DNA of 64,000 bases, taken from NCBI RefSeq assembly GCF_040515995.1, contig NZ_CP159485.1, positions 2,418,001 through 2,482,000 on the forward strand. The letters are read 5' to 3'. This document shows positions 45,735 to 55,334 of the stretch, one piece after another (the stretch's first letter is position 1; every line of letters begins with the position of its first letter). This DNA is from Proteinivorax hydrogeniformans. Lineage in GTDB: Bacteria; Bacillota; Proteinivoracia; Proteinivoracales; Proteinivoracaceae. A model generated the notes under the pieces. That model had not been told where the DNA came from. It did not search any database and saw nothing but the letters and a program-made list of their open reading frames with translations. Both the position numbers and the translations under genes were made by a program.

Positions 45735-47924
45735 CTACTTTACCATAAAGAAAAACACTAATAAAAATGTCAAGATTATAGAATATATAATTACATCACT
45801 ATTTATAAAGGAGATTTCGCATTTATTAACTTCTTTATCGACACATTTAACAAACTTTTCTATCAAACTTGCTTCCTCTATATCCCCATTTATTGTTCCT
45901 TTACTATAAGCATTAAGGTGTTGTAGCCTTTCTCTTTTATCTTCAACTACCACAGAATTCGCAGAATAAAATGTGTCGGCATGCTTCGAAGTGCTAACCT
46001 TATGAGATAATAAGACTACAAATTCTTTTAACTTAACAAACGGTAAAATTAAAACCCCTTCAATACTGAACCATTTAGGGAAATGTAGGTGAAACAATTG
46101 ATATTTTATTCCTAGATAAAAGATAATACCACCCATAACATATACTGGAATCATTCCTAGTAAATCAGATGTTGCAAATATGTTCATATCAACTATATAG
46201 TTGTTTATAAATTCCGGGTCATAGGTTACAGCACTAGCGGCAGGTACAATAAATATATCTAATAAAAAGTTAGGAAAAATTCCAATTAGAACTATCACTA
46301 GCGCCAGACCAGCCATAGCTATATTCATCATGGGAAATTCCCCCTTAACGTTTTCGAGTTCTTTTGGGGATTTACCCAAAAATATGAATGAAGTCCATTT
46401 AATAAATGAACAAGCGGTTCCGGCACTTATAATTATAAAAAGAACTTCTGCAATTTTAAAAGAAGGGTGTCCATATATAAAAGCTTCTTCTATAGCATGA
46501 TGTAACAGTGTTTTACTTGCAAAACCGTTAAACAAAGGCATACCAGTTATTCCTAAAGCAGCAACGGTACTAACTGCGAAAGTAAATGGCATTTTTCTCC
46601 AAAGGCCACCCATTTTATACATATCTAAAGTACCAACCTTTAAATAAACAGCTCCTGTAACCATAAAGAGTAAGCTTTTAAAAAGCGCATGATTTATAAT
46701 ATGATACATAGCACCTGAATATCCCATAGCACCTTTGTATCCTAAATATACCGCGACTCCGATACCCATAATAATATAACCCATTTGACTTACGCTATGA
46801 AAGGCTAGCATCTTTTTTATGTTTCCTTGTTGAAGAGCCATAAAAACACCTAACCCCATAGTCGCTATGCCAAGCCAGATAATTATGGCACCTAATGTTT
46901 GAGCAGAAATCCAAATACTATCTGAAAACCCTTCAGTGACTTGGTGCATTTCCGGAAAGAAAAAACTGGTCGTAGTTCTAATAATCCCGTAGGCACCTAT
47001 TTTAACCATTATCCCTGAAAGCAATGCACTTGCAGGTGTCGGAGCTATTGGATGTGCTTTGGGGAGCCAAATATGAAGTGGTGCAAGCCCTGCTTTAACA
47101 CCAAAACCAATAATAAAAAGTCCCATAATAAAATATTCTAAACCACCTAAGTTTTGCATTTCAATGGCTAGGTTAGCGTATTCTAAAGTTCCGACATTTA
47201 TAAATAACAATATCATTGCTAATAATATACATAGCCCGCCCATTATTCCCATATAAATATAGCTATTACCTGCCTCGATGCACTCTTTTGTTTCACAGTG
47301 CACTACCAACATATAAGAACTAAAGGTCATCGCTTCAAAAAACAAGAAGGTTGTAAAAACACAGCCAGACATTACCGTCCCTAAAATAAAACCAAAAGTT
47401 AGCATCAAAAAAAGATAAAATCTATTTCTGTGAGCCTCTTTGTTCATATAATCCGGTGCATAAATAGTAACCATTAACCAAATAAACGAGGATAACAACG
47501 CTATTACTAGGGAGGTCATATCAATCCTAATGTTAATTCCATAACCTAAAAGCTCTGAAATACGCAAAAATATAGCTTCTTCTCTTACAACAGGATAAAG
47601 AAGCAATATCATTATAAAGGTTAAAAAAGTAATATCTACAACTAGTATATCCCTTAACTGCTCATGGTTCGAAAACATGCCGACAGCCAATACTCCAAAA
47701 ATTATTGGAAACAATATTATCAACAACGGATAAAATCTAAAATTAAATATAGTATCTATTAGCACTTCCTTAAATCCGCTGAAATAGCCAAATTCCATAC
47801 TCAAGATAACTACCAGAGCTAAGGCTGATAATGCTATCACCGACACATTGTTTATTACTGTCAATGCTTCATTTTTAGCGTCAGCAGACTCTGCTTTTTC
47901 CCCCTTGTGTAATATCCTTTCCAT
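45735..47924 (-). CDS. NuoL/MrpA-like proton-conducting subunit, paralogue 3
   Basis: A 729-residue protein with about 16 membrane helices. The antiporter core has the conserved Glu in FLFFEAMTFSSYMLVVH and the Lys in GFGVKAGLAPLHIWLPKAHP. Both residues are needed for ion translocation in NuoL/M/N and MrpA/D. A soluble loop after about residue 640 and a final helix (YSIILTFLLVFFFMVK) extend it beyond a normal NuoM-type protein. It is one of three near-identical-length paralogues in this cluster. A 416-nt gap and hairpins precede it, so it may be a separate transcript. Confidence 0.85.
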   Translation of the reverse strand: MERILHKGEKAESADAKNEALTVINNVSVIALSALALVVILSMEFGYFSGFKEVLIDTIFNFRFYPLLIILFPIIFGVLAVGMFSNHEQLRDILVVDITFLTFIMILLLYPVVREEAIFLRISELLGYGINIRIDMTSLVIALLSSFIWLMVTIYAPDYMNKEAHRNRFYLFLMLTFGFILGTVMSGCVFTTFLFFEAMTFSSYMLVVHCETKECIEAGNSYIYMGIMGGLCILLAMILLFINVGTLEYANLAIEMQNLGGLEYFIMGLFIIGFGVKAGLAPLHIWLPKAHPIAPTPASALLSGIMVKIGAYGIIRTTTSFFFPEMHQVTEGFSDSIWISAQTLGAIIIWLGIATMGLGVFMALQQGNIKKMLAFHSVSQMGYIIMGIGVAVYLGYKGAMGYSGAMYHIINHALFKSLLFMVTGAVYLKVGTLDMYKMGGLWRKMPFTFAVSTVAALGITGMPLFNGFASKTLLHHAIEEAFIYGHPSFKIAEVLFIIISAGTACSFIKWTSFIFLGKSPKELENVKGEFPMMNIAMAGLALVIVLIGIFPNFLLDIFIVPAASAVTYDPEFINNYIVDMNIFATSDLLGMIPVYVMGGIIFYLGIKYQLFHLHFPKWFSIEGVLILPFVKLKEFVVLLSHKVSTSKHADTFYSANSVVVEDKRERLQHLNAYSKGTINGDIEEASLIEKFVKCVDKEVNKCEISFINSDVIIYSIILTFLLVFFFMVK

Positions 47925-48340
47925 TATAATCTCCTCCAGTTTCCCCTTACTATTCTAATATTAAAAAGGCTTTATTATCGACAGATTATTATAGTACTAG
48001 TACCTGCCTATGCCGAGGCGCCATCCACTACTACACTTTGGATGGCGCCTTTTCTGATTAGCTTTGCATTCTTGCTGTAACTGGTTGAATCTGTCAATAG
48101 CGTGCACGCTGGGTCATAAAGTCAATAACCAACTGACTGGCTCCAGTCAGTTGATTAAGCTACTTTATTTTAGGTATTAAATTAAATTAAAATCAACCAT
48201 TTATTTGTGAAAATCTATTTTAAATTAAAATTAAAGTTTACATAATATATCTTATATCATAACACTAAAAACACACTTCGTTAAACATACAAGGCTTTTA
48301 CCCATTAAACTAGGCGACATTTAAGCCGCCTAGTTTAATG
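47925..48340. other. Hairpin-rich gap between two NuoL-like genes
   Basis: No gene. Three perfect hairpins occur: AGGCGCCATCC/GGATGGCGCCT (48016-48050, T-run only on the plus side), AACTGACTG/CAGTCAGTT (48131-48152) and CATTAAACTAGGCG/CGCCTAGTTTAATG (48303-48340), the last directly after the upstream gene's stop. The middle part, near 48160-48250, is very AT-rich and probably holds the promoter of the downstream gene. Confidence 0.5.
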
Positions 48341-50494
48341 TTATTTTACTACAAAGAAAAACACTAAAATAAAAGTTAAAATCATTGAGTATAACAAGAC
48401 ATCTGATTTGATAAAGGGTGTCTCACATTTACAGCAAATTTGTTTATCAACAAAACCTGCAAATTTTCTTACCATGCTATCTTCTTCTATTTCTTCCTTT
48501 GGTATCTCAACATTTGCTTCACAAGATGAGGTGGTATATATTACCATATCATCTCTCCTTGTTAAATTTAATTTTTTCATTATCTTAAAAGCTATTTCAA
48601 TAAGTTTTCTTACTGGTAGGGTAATTAAGCACTCAAAGCATAACCATTGAGGAAATCTAACTTTGAATAAAGAACCTTTGATCCCCCAGTAAAACAAACC
48701 TGCTCCCATTAAATATACCCATACCATTCCAACTAGGTCATCTCTGGCGAAAATATTTATCCCAACAATATAACTATCGATGAACTCTGGGTCATATGTT
48801 AAACCCTGAGCAGCAGGGATAATAAAATTATCCAATAAAAAGTTAGGAAAAACTCCTATTAACACAATCGCTGCTGCAACCCCACCCATAGCAATATTCA
48901 TTATGGGAAATCCTTCTTTTATATGCTCATGTTCGTTTGGACATTCGCCAAAAAAGATTCCATATGTCCACTTAAATAAAACACATGCTGTTCCTGCACT
49001 TATAATAACAAATAAATAGTCCGCCACTAAAAACATGGAATGCCCATACATATGCGCTTCTTCGATACCATGGTGCAGAACTGTTTTACTAGCAAAACCA
49101 TTAAAAAGGGGCATTCCTGTGATGCCAAGGGCAGCAATTGTACTAACTACAAAAGTAAAGGGCATTTTTTTCCAAAGCCCGCCCATTTTATTTATATCTA
49201 AAGTGTGTACTTTTAAATAAACTGCTCCAGCTACCATAAACAGAAGGCTTTTATATAAGGCATGGTTAATAATATGGTAAAGTACTCCAGAGTAACCCAT
49301 TGCACCTTTATAACCAAGGTAAACCGCTACTCCAATTCCTAATATAATATAACCCATTTGGCTTACAGTACTAAATGCCAACATTTTCTTTATATTTGTC
49401 TGTTGCATAGCCATAAAAATTCCTATACCCATAGTAGCAATTCCAAGCCAAATTACTATAGCTCCTAGGGTTTGGGCGGAAATCCAAATGCTATCTTCAA
49501 AGCCCTGTGTCACCTGAGAAAATTCCGGAAAGAAAAAGCTTGTAGTGGTACGAAGCATCCCATAAGCTCCCACTTTAACCATTATCCCGGAAAGCAATGC
49601 GCTGGCAGGAGTTGGAGCTACAGGGTGAGCTTTAGGAAGCCAAATATGCAGAGGAACTAAACCTGCTTTTACCCCAAAACCTATTATAAATAGTGCTAAA
49701 ATAAAATACTCCAAACCTCCTAAGGTTTGCATCTCGTACGCTAAGTTCTCATACTGCAAAGTCCCCGTGTTAATAAACAATAGAATCATTGCCAATAATA
49801 TACATAGGCCACCCATTATACCCATATATATATAGCTGTCTCCAGCATCAAGTGCTTCCTTAGATTCGGAGTGCACAACCAACATATAAGAACTAAATGT
49901 CATCGCTTCGAAAAATAAAAATGTTGTAAACACTCCACCAGCTAGTACAGTACCTAATATTCCACAATAGGTTATTGATAAAAACAAATAAAACCTACAT
50001 CGATGGTCTTCTTTATTCATATAGTCTGGTGCATAAATCATTACCATAAGCCAAATAAAGGCTATTAATGTCGCTAAGGTTAACGAAGTCATATCTGCTG
50101 TGAAGTTTAATCCGTATCCCAACACTTTATCAATTGCTAAAGTGAGGTTTCCATTTATAACCGAAGGGTAAAGGGATAGCAACATAGCAAAAGTAGCAAA
50201 GGTTATATTTACTAATAAAATATCTCTAAGATTTTCCCATTTTCCACCAAGTGGTGCTGTAAAGACTCCCAACAACGGTAAAAGAACGATTACTAAAAGA
50301 TAAGCAGGGTATTTTTCTACAAAACTTTCCAACCATTGACTTAACTCAATAAAGTTACCCGCCGCCATTGAAAACGTAACTATTAGAGCACCTATAGCTA
50401 GAAGGAATATAAAAATGCTATTTCCCTTTTGTATTAATGAGCCAAAATTATTCTGTGGCGGATCAACATTTATATTTACTTTTGCGTTATTCAT
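48341..50494 (-). CDS. NuoL/MrpA-like proton-conducting subunit, paralogue 2
   Basis: A 717-residue paralogue of the proteins at 45735 and 57487. The same key residues are present (Glu in FFEAMTFSSYM, Lys in GVKAGLVPLHIWLPKAHP), as is the C-terminal soluble loop followed by a last helix (ILTFILVFFFVVK). The loop carries a local CxC (QICCKCETPF) absent from paralogue 1. Strong GGAGGGG site before the ATG. A 34-nt element shared with the Cache gene lies 29 nt upstream of the start, suggesting its own promoter. Confidence 0.85.
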   Translation of the reverse strand: MNNAKVNINVDPPQNNFGSLIQKGNSIFIFLLAIGALIVTFSMAAGNFIELSQWLESFVEKYPAYLLVIVLLPLLGVFTAPLGGKWENLRDILLVNITFATFAMLLSLYPSVINGNLTLAIDKVLGYGLNFTADMTSLTLATLIAFIWLMVMIYAPDYMNKEDHRCRFYLFLSITYCGILGTVLAGGVFTTFLFFEAMTFSSYMLVVHSESKEALDAGDSYIYMGIMGGLCILLAMILLFINTGTLQYENLAYEMQTLGGLEYFILALFIIGFGVKAGLVPLHIWLPKAHPVAPTPASALLSGIMVKVGAYGMLRTTTSFFFPEFSQVTQGFEDSIWISAQTLGAIVIWLGIATMGIGIFMAMQQTNIKKMLAFSTVSQMGYIILGIGVAVYLGYKGAMGYSGVLYHIINHALYKSLLFMVAGAVYLKVHTLDINKMGGLWKKMPFTFVVSTIAALGITGMPLFNGFASKTVLHHGIEEAHMYGHSMFLVADYLFVIISAGTACVLFKWTYGIFFGECPNEHEHIKEGFPIMNIAMGGVAAAIVLIGVFPNFLLDNFIIPAAQGLTYDPEFIDSYIVGINIFARDDLVGMVWVYLMGAGLFYWGIKGSLFKVRFPQWLCFECLITLPVRKLIEIAFKIMKKLNLTRRDDMVIYTTSSCEANVEIPKEEIEEDSMVRKFAGFVDKQICCKCETPFIKSDVLLYSMILTFILVFFFVVK

Positions 50495-50522
50495 TTCATC
50501 CCCTCCTTTATTAAAATTTGCT

Positions 50523-50556
50523 TTGGCAATTGTAAAACTTTACAATACCTGATATA
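50523..50556 (-). promoter_or_regulatory. Shared upstream element, copy near NuoL-like paralogue 2
   Basis: On the minus strand it reads TATATC, then AGGTATTGTAAAGTTTTACA, then ATTGCCAA. About 24 of 33 positions match the element at 53354-53386, and both start 29 nt before an ATG. It includes a dyad ATTGTAAA/TTTACAAT and a TACAAT -10-like box. Likely a promoter with an operator. Confidence 0.5.
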
Positions 50557-50698
50557 AAACGCTTCAAAAAGCCTCGCCAAATCACGCAAGTGTTATTTTG
50601 AGACTAAGGTTTAAACTCTGATCATTTTGCAATACCCATAAATCTATTTAATCCATTTCAAAAATTTACAGCGTCTTAATTCATTTCATAATTTGATC

Positions 50699-52309
50699 TT
50701 AAAAGAAATTTACAGCTTGATCAAAGATATTCATCAAAATCTGTGGAAAGACCCCTAATATTATACACCCAGTTCCTAAAATAATCAATGGTACGGTCAT
50801 GGTATTGGGAAGTCTGTCCCATTCCATATCCTCGTGCTCATCTTCATCATTTTTTCTTTTAAGATATGCAGAAATTATAATCGGCAAATAATACATAGCA
50901 TTTAAAAATGAACTCAGCAGTATAACAAATACAAATACAGATCTACCAGCCTCTATAGCTGCTATACTTAAATACCACTTGCTCATAAACCCATTGACAC
51001 CAGGAATCCCTATCATAGATAAGGCACCTATGGTAAAAACCCCCATAGTTATGGGCATTTTGTATCCAATACCTTTAAATCCTTCAATATCTCTCCTGCC
51101 CGTTTGGTACATAACTGCACCGGCACTTAAAAATAGTGCAGCTTTCATCAATAAATGAGTGGAGATATGAAACATTGAAGCTTTGACGCCCAATGAAGTA
51201 GCCAATCCTAGACCCAGAACCATATATCCTACCTGAGCCACTGTTGAATAAGCCAACATTCTTTTAATATCAGTTTGCCGTAAAGCAAACAGCGACCCTC
51301 CTATCATCCCTACTGCAGCAATAAGTGGCAAATAATCAGAAACTTTAAGAACGTTAATTAAATCTAATCCCAAACCTATATACAAAAACTTAATCAACGA
51401 AAATATATAAACTTTTATAACCATCCCAGACAGCACAGCGCTAGCTGGAGAAGGAGCTGAAGAATGTGCATCAGGCAACCAAAAATGCAACGGAAATACC
51501 GCGGCTTTGATAGCAAAACCAAGTAACATAAATACCAAGGCTAAAAACAGTACATTACCTGCACCACTAGATGACATATCTATAGCTGTACTAAGTTCAT
51601 GTAAGTTAAATGTCCCGGTATATACGTACAACACACAGATAGCCAGCAACATTGACAATCCTCCGATAACGCCCATGTAAATATATCTATTTCCAGCTTT
51701 TATTGCAGTTTTGGAGCTATTATGGGCCACTAAAAAATAGCAGCTTATATACATAATTTCAAAAAATAAAAACATAGTTATTAAGCTATCAGCCATTATG
51801 GCACCCATAACCCCTCCATAGGTTATCATAAACCACAAATAGAACCTACTGCGATGTTGCTCTTTTTTTATAAGGTAAGAATGAGAAAATACTGTTACTA
51901 AAAGCCATAACAAACTTGCTGCCATGAGCATATAAAATGTAAGCATCTCAACCCTAAAGGCTAGTCCAAATCCCAAAATGTTGGAAAGCTCTAAATACAA
52001 CCCTTCAGAACTAGCCAAGGGGTACATTAGAGATACTAGTATTACCACAGCAAAGTTTGTATACAATAATATTATATCACGACTTTGCTCTTGTTTTAGT
52101 GTAAAAAATGTGGAAGAAGGCCCTAAAACAAAAATTAAAAACAAAATAACTAGAGGTATATTATTGCTGCTGATGATAGCGTTTAGTATCCTTTGCCCCC
52201 CTTCTGTTACCAAAAAAAACATCAACATAAGTGAACAAAAAAACACCAATAATGTTTTACAGCTCTTTGCAAACTTGTCACTGCCATTTACTTCAATGTT
52301 TCTTTGCAT
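50699..52309 (-). CDS. MrpD/NuoN-like antiporter subunit, second copy
   Basis: A 536-residue membrane protein with about 14 helices, closest by eye to the MrpD-like protein at 53475. The conserved Glu lies in MFLFFEIMYISCYFLVAH and the Lys in GFAIKAAVFPLHFWLPDAHS. A further Lys-containing helix has VYIFSLIKFLYIG, and HLLMKAALFLSAGAVMYQTG is also conserved. Start ATG with AGGGGG upstream, 23 nt after the Cache gene. In Mrp and complex I such subunits form one ion half-channel each. Confidence 0.85.
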   Translation of the reverse strand: MQRNIEVNGSDKFAKSCKTLLVFFCSLMLMFFLVTEGGQRILNAIISSNNIPLVILFLIFVLGPSSTFFTLKQEQSRDIILLYTNFAVVILVSLMYPLASSEGLYLELSNILGFGLAFRVEMLTFYMLMAASLLWLLVTVFSHSYLIKKEQHRSRFYLWFMITYGGVMGAIMADSLITMFLFFEIMYISCYFLVAHNSSKTAIKAGNRYIYMGVIGGLSMLLAICVLYVYTGTFNLHELSTAIDMSSSGAGNVLFLALVFMLLGFAIKAAVFPLHFWLPDAHSSAPSPASAVLSGMVIKVYIFSLIKFLYIGLGLDLINVLKVSDYLPLIAAVGMIGGSLFALRQTDIKRMLAYSTVAQVGYMVLGLGLATSLGVKASMFHISTHLLMKAALFLSAGAVMYQTGRRDIEGFKGIGYKMPITMGVFTIGALSMIGIPGVNGFMSKWYLSIAAIEAGRSVFVFVILLSSFLNAMYYLPIIISAYLKRKNDEDEHEDMEWDRLPNTMTVPLIILGTGCIILGVFPQILMNIFDQAVNFF

Positions 52310-52332
52310 TTCTATGCCCCCTAAAATATCTT

Positions 52333-53325
52333 TTACCCTTTTGCATTTTTACCTCTGCGACTTATAGTAAACACCATCAACCCTATAAAAGTTAATATAC
52401 CGCCGACTACGATAATGTTAACTAAACCCTTAGAGGTTGAAGTTAGCTCTGACAGTTTAACCACCGCTACAATATGCCAATCCCAAGGCTCAAACTGTTT
52501 AAAACGAGCATATTTTTCTTCACCTTGGTACCTAAATTCTAAAGAGCCATTTGCTTTTTCAATTATCTCATCAGTAGCAGCATGTTCAGCTATTTGATGC
52601 TTTTTTTCGGTAGGAGAAAATACTAGCTCTTTTTCTGAATCCATTATATAAAGATATCCGGTCTTGCCTATCTTTACATCCGACAAAATTTCTTTAAGAT
52701 TGTCATCTATTTCCTCCAACCCAGAGTAGATCATCCCAATCACTTCACCACTTTTATCTTCAAGGGGATAATAATTGGTTATATTCCATGAATTAGCCAC
52801 CCAATCCCTAGAGTAATAGCTCTCCCCTTGTGATACAGTATTGTATATGTCTGTGCCATCCTCTATATAGGTTCCTGTAATTCTTTCTCCGTCATCATCT
52901 AATACAGTGGTACTAACTCTAATAAATTTATCTTCTTCTTTTACAAATACCGTAAAGTCTCCTCCTACTAGCTCAGATAACTCATCTACAAAGTCATTAT
53001 CCCCGGTTAAATTAACACTTCCAGCCTTTAAATTAGGAGCTTCAACACCGTTTAAGTCTGCAACTTCACTATAATCAACTTCTAAAACTCCATAATTATT
53101 TAACTTATCCATAGCAACATCTATTTTGTTGCTAATAGTTTTTTTGACCAACTTTTCTCTATATTCAATTAAGGTATAGACAGAGTTTAGCGCAAAATCC
53201 ACTTTTTCCTTTTCATCTTCTATTTTTTCAGCTTGGTTTTGCTGAAAACTAAAATAGGATAGAGTGCCTACAACTAGTAGTATTGTTAATAAATAAACTA
53301 CCAAAAGTCCAATTTTGTTTTTCAT
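52333..53325 (-). CDS. Orphan Cache-domain membrane sensor
   Basis: A 330-residue protein: an N-terminal membrane helix (residues 5-27), an extracytoplasmic Cache_3/Cache_2-like domain (about 30-300) and a second helix near 303-323, followed by a short basic tail. Recognisable segments are SYYSRDWVANSWNITNYYP and GKTGYLYIMDSEKELVFSP. It resembles the ligand-binding part of chemoreceptors and sensor kinases but has no HAMP, MCP, kinase or GGDEF output. It lies within the Mrp cluster between two MrpD-type genes. Perhaps it senses an extracellular solute and acts on the complex directly. Confidence 0.8.
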   Translation of the reverse strand: MKNKIGLLVVYLLTILLVVGTLSYFSFQQNQAEKIEDEKEKVDFALNSVYTLIEYREKLVKKTISNKIDVAMDKLNNYGVLEVDYSEVADLNGVEAPNLKAGSVNLTGDNDFVDELSELVGGDFTVFVKEEDKFIRVSTTVLDDDGERITGTYIEDGTDIYNTVSQGESYYSRDWVANSWNITNYYPLEDKSGEVIGMIYSGLEEIDDNLKEILSDVKIGKTGYLYIMDSEKELVFSPTEKKHQIAEHAATDEIIEKANGSLEFRYQGEEKYARFKQFEPWDWHIVAVVKLSELTSTSKGLVNIIVVGGILTFIGLMVFTISRRGKNAKG

Positions 53326-53353
53326 TTATATCCCCCCTAAGGTTAGTTTAATA

Positions 53354-53386
53354 TTGGCGATTGTAATGCTCTACTATGCCTTATAT
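53354..53386 (-). promoter_or_regulatory. Shared upstream element, copy near the Cache gene
   Basis: On the minus strand TATATAAGGCATAGTAGAGC is followed by ATTACAATCGCCAA. It aligns without gaps to 50523-50556 and sits at the same 29-nt distance from its ATG. TACAAT may be a -10 box. Confidence 0.5.
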
Positions 53387-53474
53387 AGCAACGTTTTTTA
53401 AGATAATATCATCTAGCTATTAGTTAAGGCTTAAAAATAGAGTTACACTTCAATTACTAAAAAGCCTCAAACAG

Positions 53475-54962
53475 TTAATTTAAAAATGTGGGTACAACGT
53501 TTTCAATAGTATCCATTAACAAATTAGGGAAAAAGCCAAATAATACACAACTGAAACCTAATAAAACCAAAGGAATTAGCATAGTTACTGGGATTTTATC
53601 TAGTATCAATGTTTTAATTCTAGATTTATCCTCTTTAATAAATGCAGAAATGATTATCGGCAGATAATAAATGGCATTTAGAAAGGAACTTAAAAGAATC
53701 ACTATGATAAAACCTGATTGTCCAGCTTCTAAAACTGCAACACCTAAATAAAACTTGCTCATAAACCCTATTATACCAGGTATTCCTACCATTCCTAAAG
53801 CAGCAATTGTAAATACCGTCATAGTCACTGGCATCTCATATCCTATTCCATCCAGCTTAGTAATGTTTCTCTGATTTTTTTTGTATATTATAGTCCCTGC
53901 ACTTAAAAATAGTGCTGCTTTCATCATTGCATGGGAAAAAATGTGGAAAAAACCAGCCGCTAAGCCAAATTCAGTTGCAAGCCCTATACCTAAAAACATA
54001 TATCCAATCTGAGCAACAGAGGAATATGCTAGCATTCTCTTTATATCTTTTTGACCTATAGCAAAAATAGACCCCATTATCATACTTAATGCCGCAAAGT
54101 ACGTTAAAAAAGTTGTTATATCCAATGCTTGGGAAATCTCAACACCGATAACATTAAAGATAATCTTTGCCATTGTAAAAACATAAACCTTTACTACTAA
54201 CCCTGATAGCAAAGCGCTAGAGGGAGTCGGCGCACTGGAGTGGGCGTCAGGAAGCCATACATGAAGCGGAAACATAGCCGCTTTTATCCCCAAACCCGTA
54301 AACATAAAACCAACAGCCAATAAAATATTAGTTGGATAATATTGCCAAACATCTGCTATAACATTATTAACTTCTACTATATTCAAATGTCCCGTCACCA
54401 TATAAAGCAAAGCAATTCCAAACATAAACGATATTGACCCTAAAGTATTTAGAATTAAATATCTAAATGAAGCCAAAAAATTGACTTTTTTATGTTTAAT
54501 AGAAATAATTCCACAAGAGGTTAAAGATAAAATCTCCATAAAAACATATATATTAAATAAATCATTACTAAAAGTAATTCCTACCATTGCAAATATCAAA
54601 GTAAATACAATAGTATAGTAGCTCAAAGTCTTCGAGGAATCTACTTCATGCTCAATATCCTCTAAAGAAAACAACACAACTATTGCCGACACTGACACAA
54701 TCAACAAAGTAAGAAGAGCAGAAAATCCATCTATGGCAAACTCAATCCCTAACTGCCTACTCCAGTTACCAAAGTTATAAGTAAAGGGGCCTTCAGCCTG
54801 GACATATAAAAAAGTAAGAGCGGATAAAATAATTGCCACGCCAAAAGTACCCATCAACATAAACTTTACAACATTGTCAAACCGCTTTTTTATTACAGGA
54901 GTGGATACACCCACTATTAAAAACAAGGACATAATTATTATTGGAAAATGAGTACTATTCAT
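53475..54962 (-). CDS. mrpD: Na+/H+ antiporter subunit D (MrpD/MbhH)
   Basis: About 495 residues from the ATG at 54962, which overlaps the mrpC stop; an in-frame GTG at 54974 overlaps the ribosome binding site. About 14 helices. The conserved Glu is in IYVFMEILSLTSCGIISI and the Lys in GIKAAMFPLHVWLPDAHS. A later channel Lys lies in AMMKAALFLSAGTIIYKKN. MrpD is one of the ion-translocating subunits of Mrp antiporters. The E-F-G-x-x-B-C-D gene order identifies it. Confidence 0.92.
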   Translation of the reverse strand: MNSTHFPIIIMSLFLIVGVSTPVIKKRFDNVVKFMLMGTFGVAIILSALTFLYVQAEGPFTYNFGNWSRQLGIEFAIDGFSALLTLLIVSVSAIVVLFSLEDIEHEVDSSKTLSYYTIVFTLIFAMVGITFSNDLFNIYVFMEILSLTSCGIISIKHKKVNFLASFRYLILNTLGSISFMFGIALLYMVTGHLNIVEVNNVIADVWQYYPTNILLAVGFMFTGLGIKAAMFPLHVWLPDAHSSAPTPSSALLSGLVVKVYVFTMAKIIFNVIGVEISQALDITTFLTYFAALSMIMGSIFAIGQKDIKRMLAYSSVAQIGYMFLGIGLATEFGLAAGFFHIFSHAMMKAALFLSAGTIIYKKNQRNITKLDGIGYEMPVTMTVFTIAALGMVGIPGIIGFMSKFYLGVAVLEAGQSGFIIVILLSSFLNAIYYLPIIISAFIKEDKSRIKTLILDKIPVTMLIPLVLLGFSCVLFGFFPNLLMDTIENVVPTFLN

Positions 54963-55332
54963 TGGGTAAATCACTCCTTATTTCCATGATTTCATCCATA
55001 TCTAATGTGCCATACTCGTCATAAATTCTAATAATTAAACTTAAAGCATAAGCAGTCAAGCTTATGGCAACTACTATACCGGTTAAAATAATAATAGAGG
55101 GAAGGGGGTTTACATAAATAGCATCGCTATTTTCTCCAATTATAGGCGCTTCTCCCCCTGCTACATAACCTATAGAAACAAAAAATAAAAACACCGATGT
55201 CTCCATGATGTTAATGCCTATTACTTTTTTTAACAAGTTGGAATGGGTAAGAACTGTATATAATCCTATTACAAACAACACAGCCGCTCCTACATAATTT
55301 ATATGATCTAGAAGCTCATTAATTAGCTCCAT
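54955..55332 (-). CDS. mrpC: Na+/H+ antiporter subunit C (MrpC/NuoK-like)
   Basis: A 125-residue protein with three membrane helices, the NuoK fold. Typical segments are VIGINIMETSVFLFFVSIGY and PLPSIIILTGIVVAISLTAYALSL, the latter with the Leu-Thr-Gly-Ile-Val motif seen in MrpC. An acidic C-terminal tail follows. It overlaps the MrpD start and lies 2 nt after the MrpB gene. Required for assembly and ion transport in Mrp. Confidence 0.93.
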   Translation of the reverse strand: MELINELLDHINYVGAAVLFVIGLYTVLTHSNLLKKVIGINIMETSVFLFFVSIGYVAGGEAPIIGENSDAIYVNPLPSIIILTGIVVAISLTAYALSLIIRIYDEYGTLDMDEIMEIRSDLPNE

Positions 55333-55334
55333 AG

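Noticed and set aside
50529-50548. Rex operator (TTGTGAA-N4-TTCACAA)
   Set aside because: The dyad TTGTAAA-AC-TTTACAA is two bases too short between the TTGT and ACAA half-sites.
50590-50620. Second sigma-54 promoter upstream of NuoL-like paralogue 2
   Set aside because: TGGCGAGGCTTTTTGA has a -24-like part, but the -12 GC is missing at the required position.
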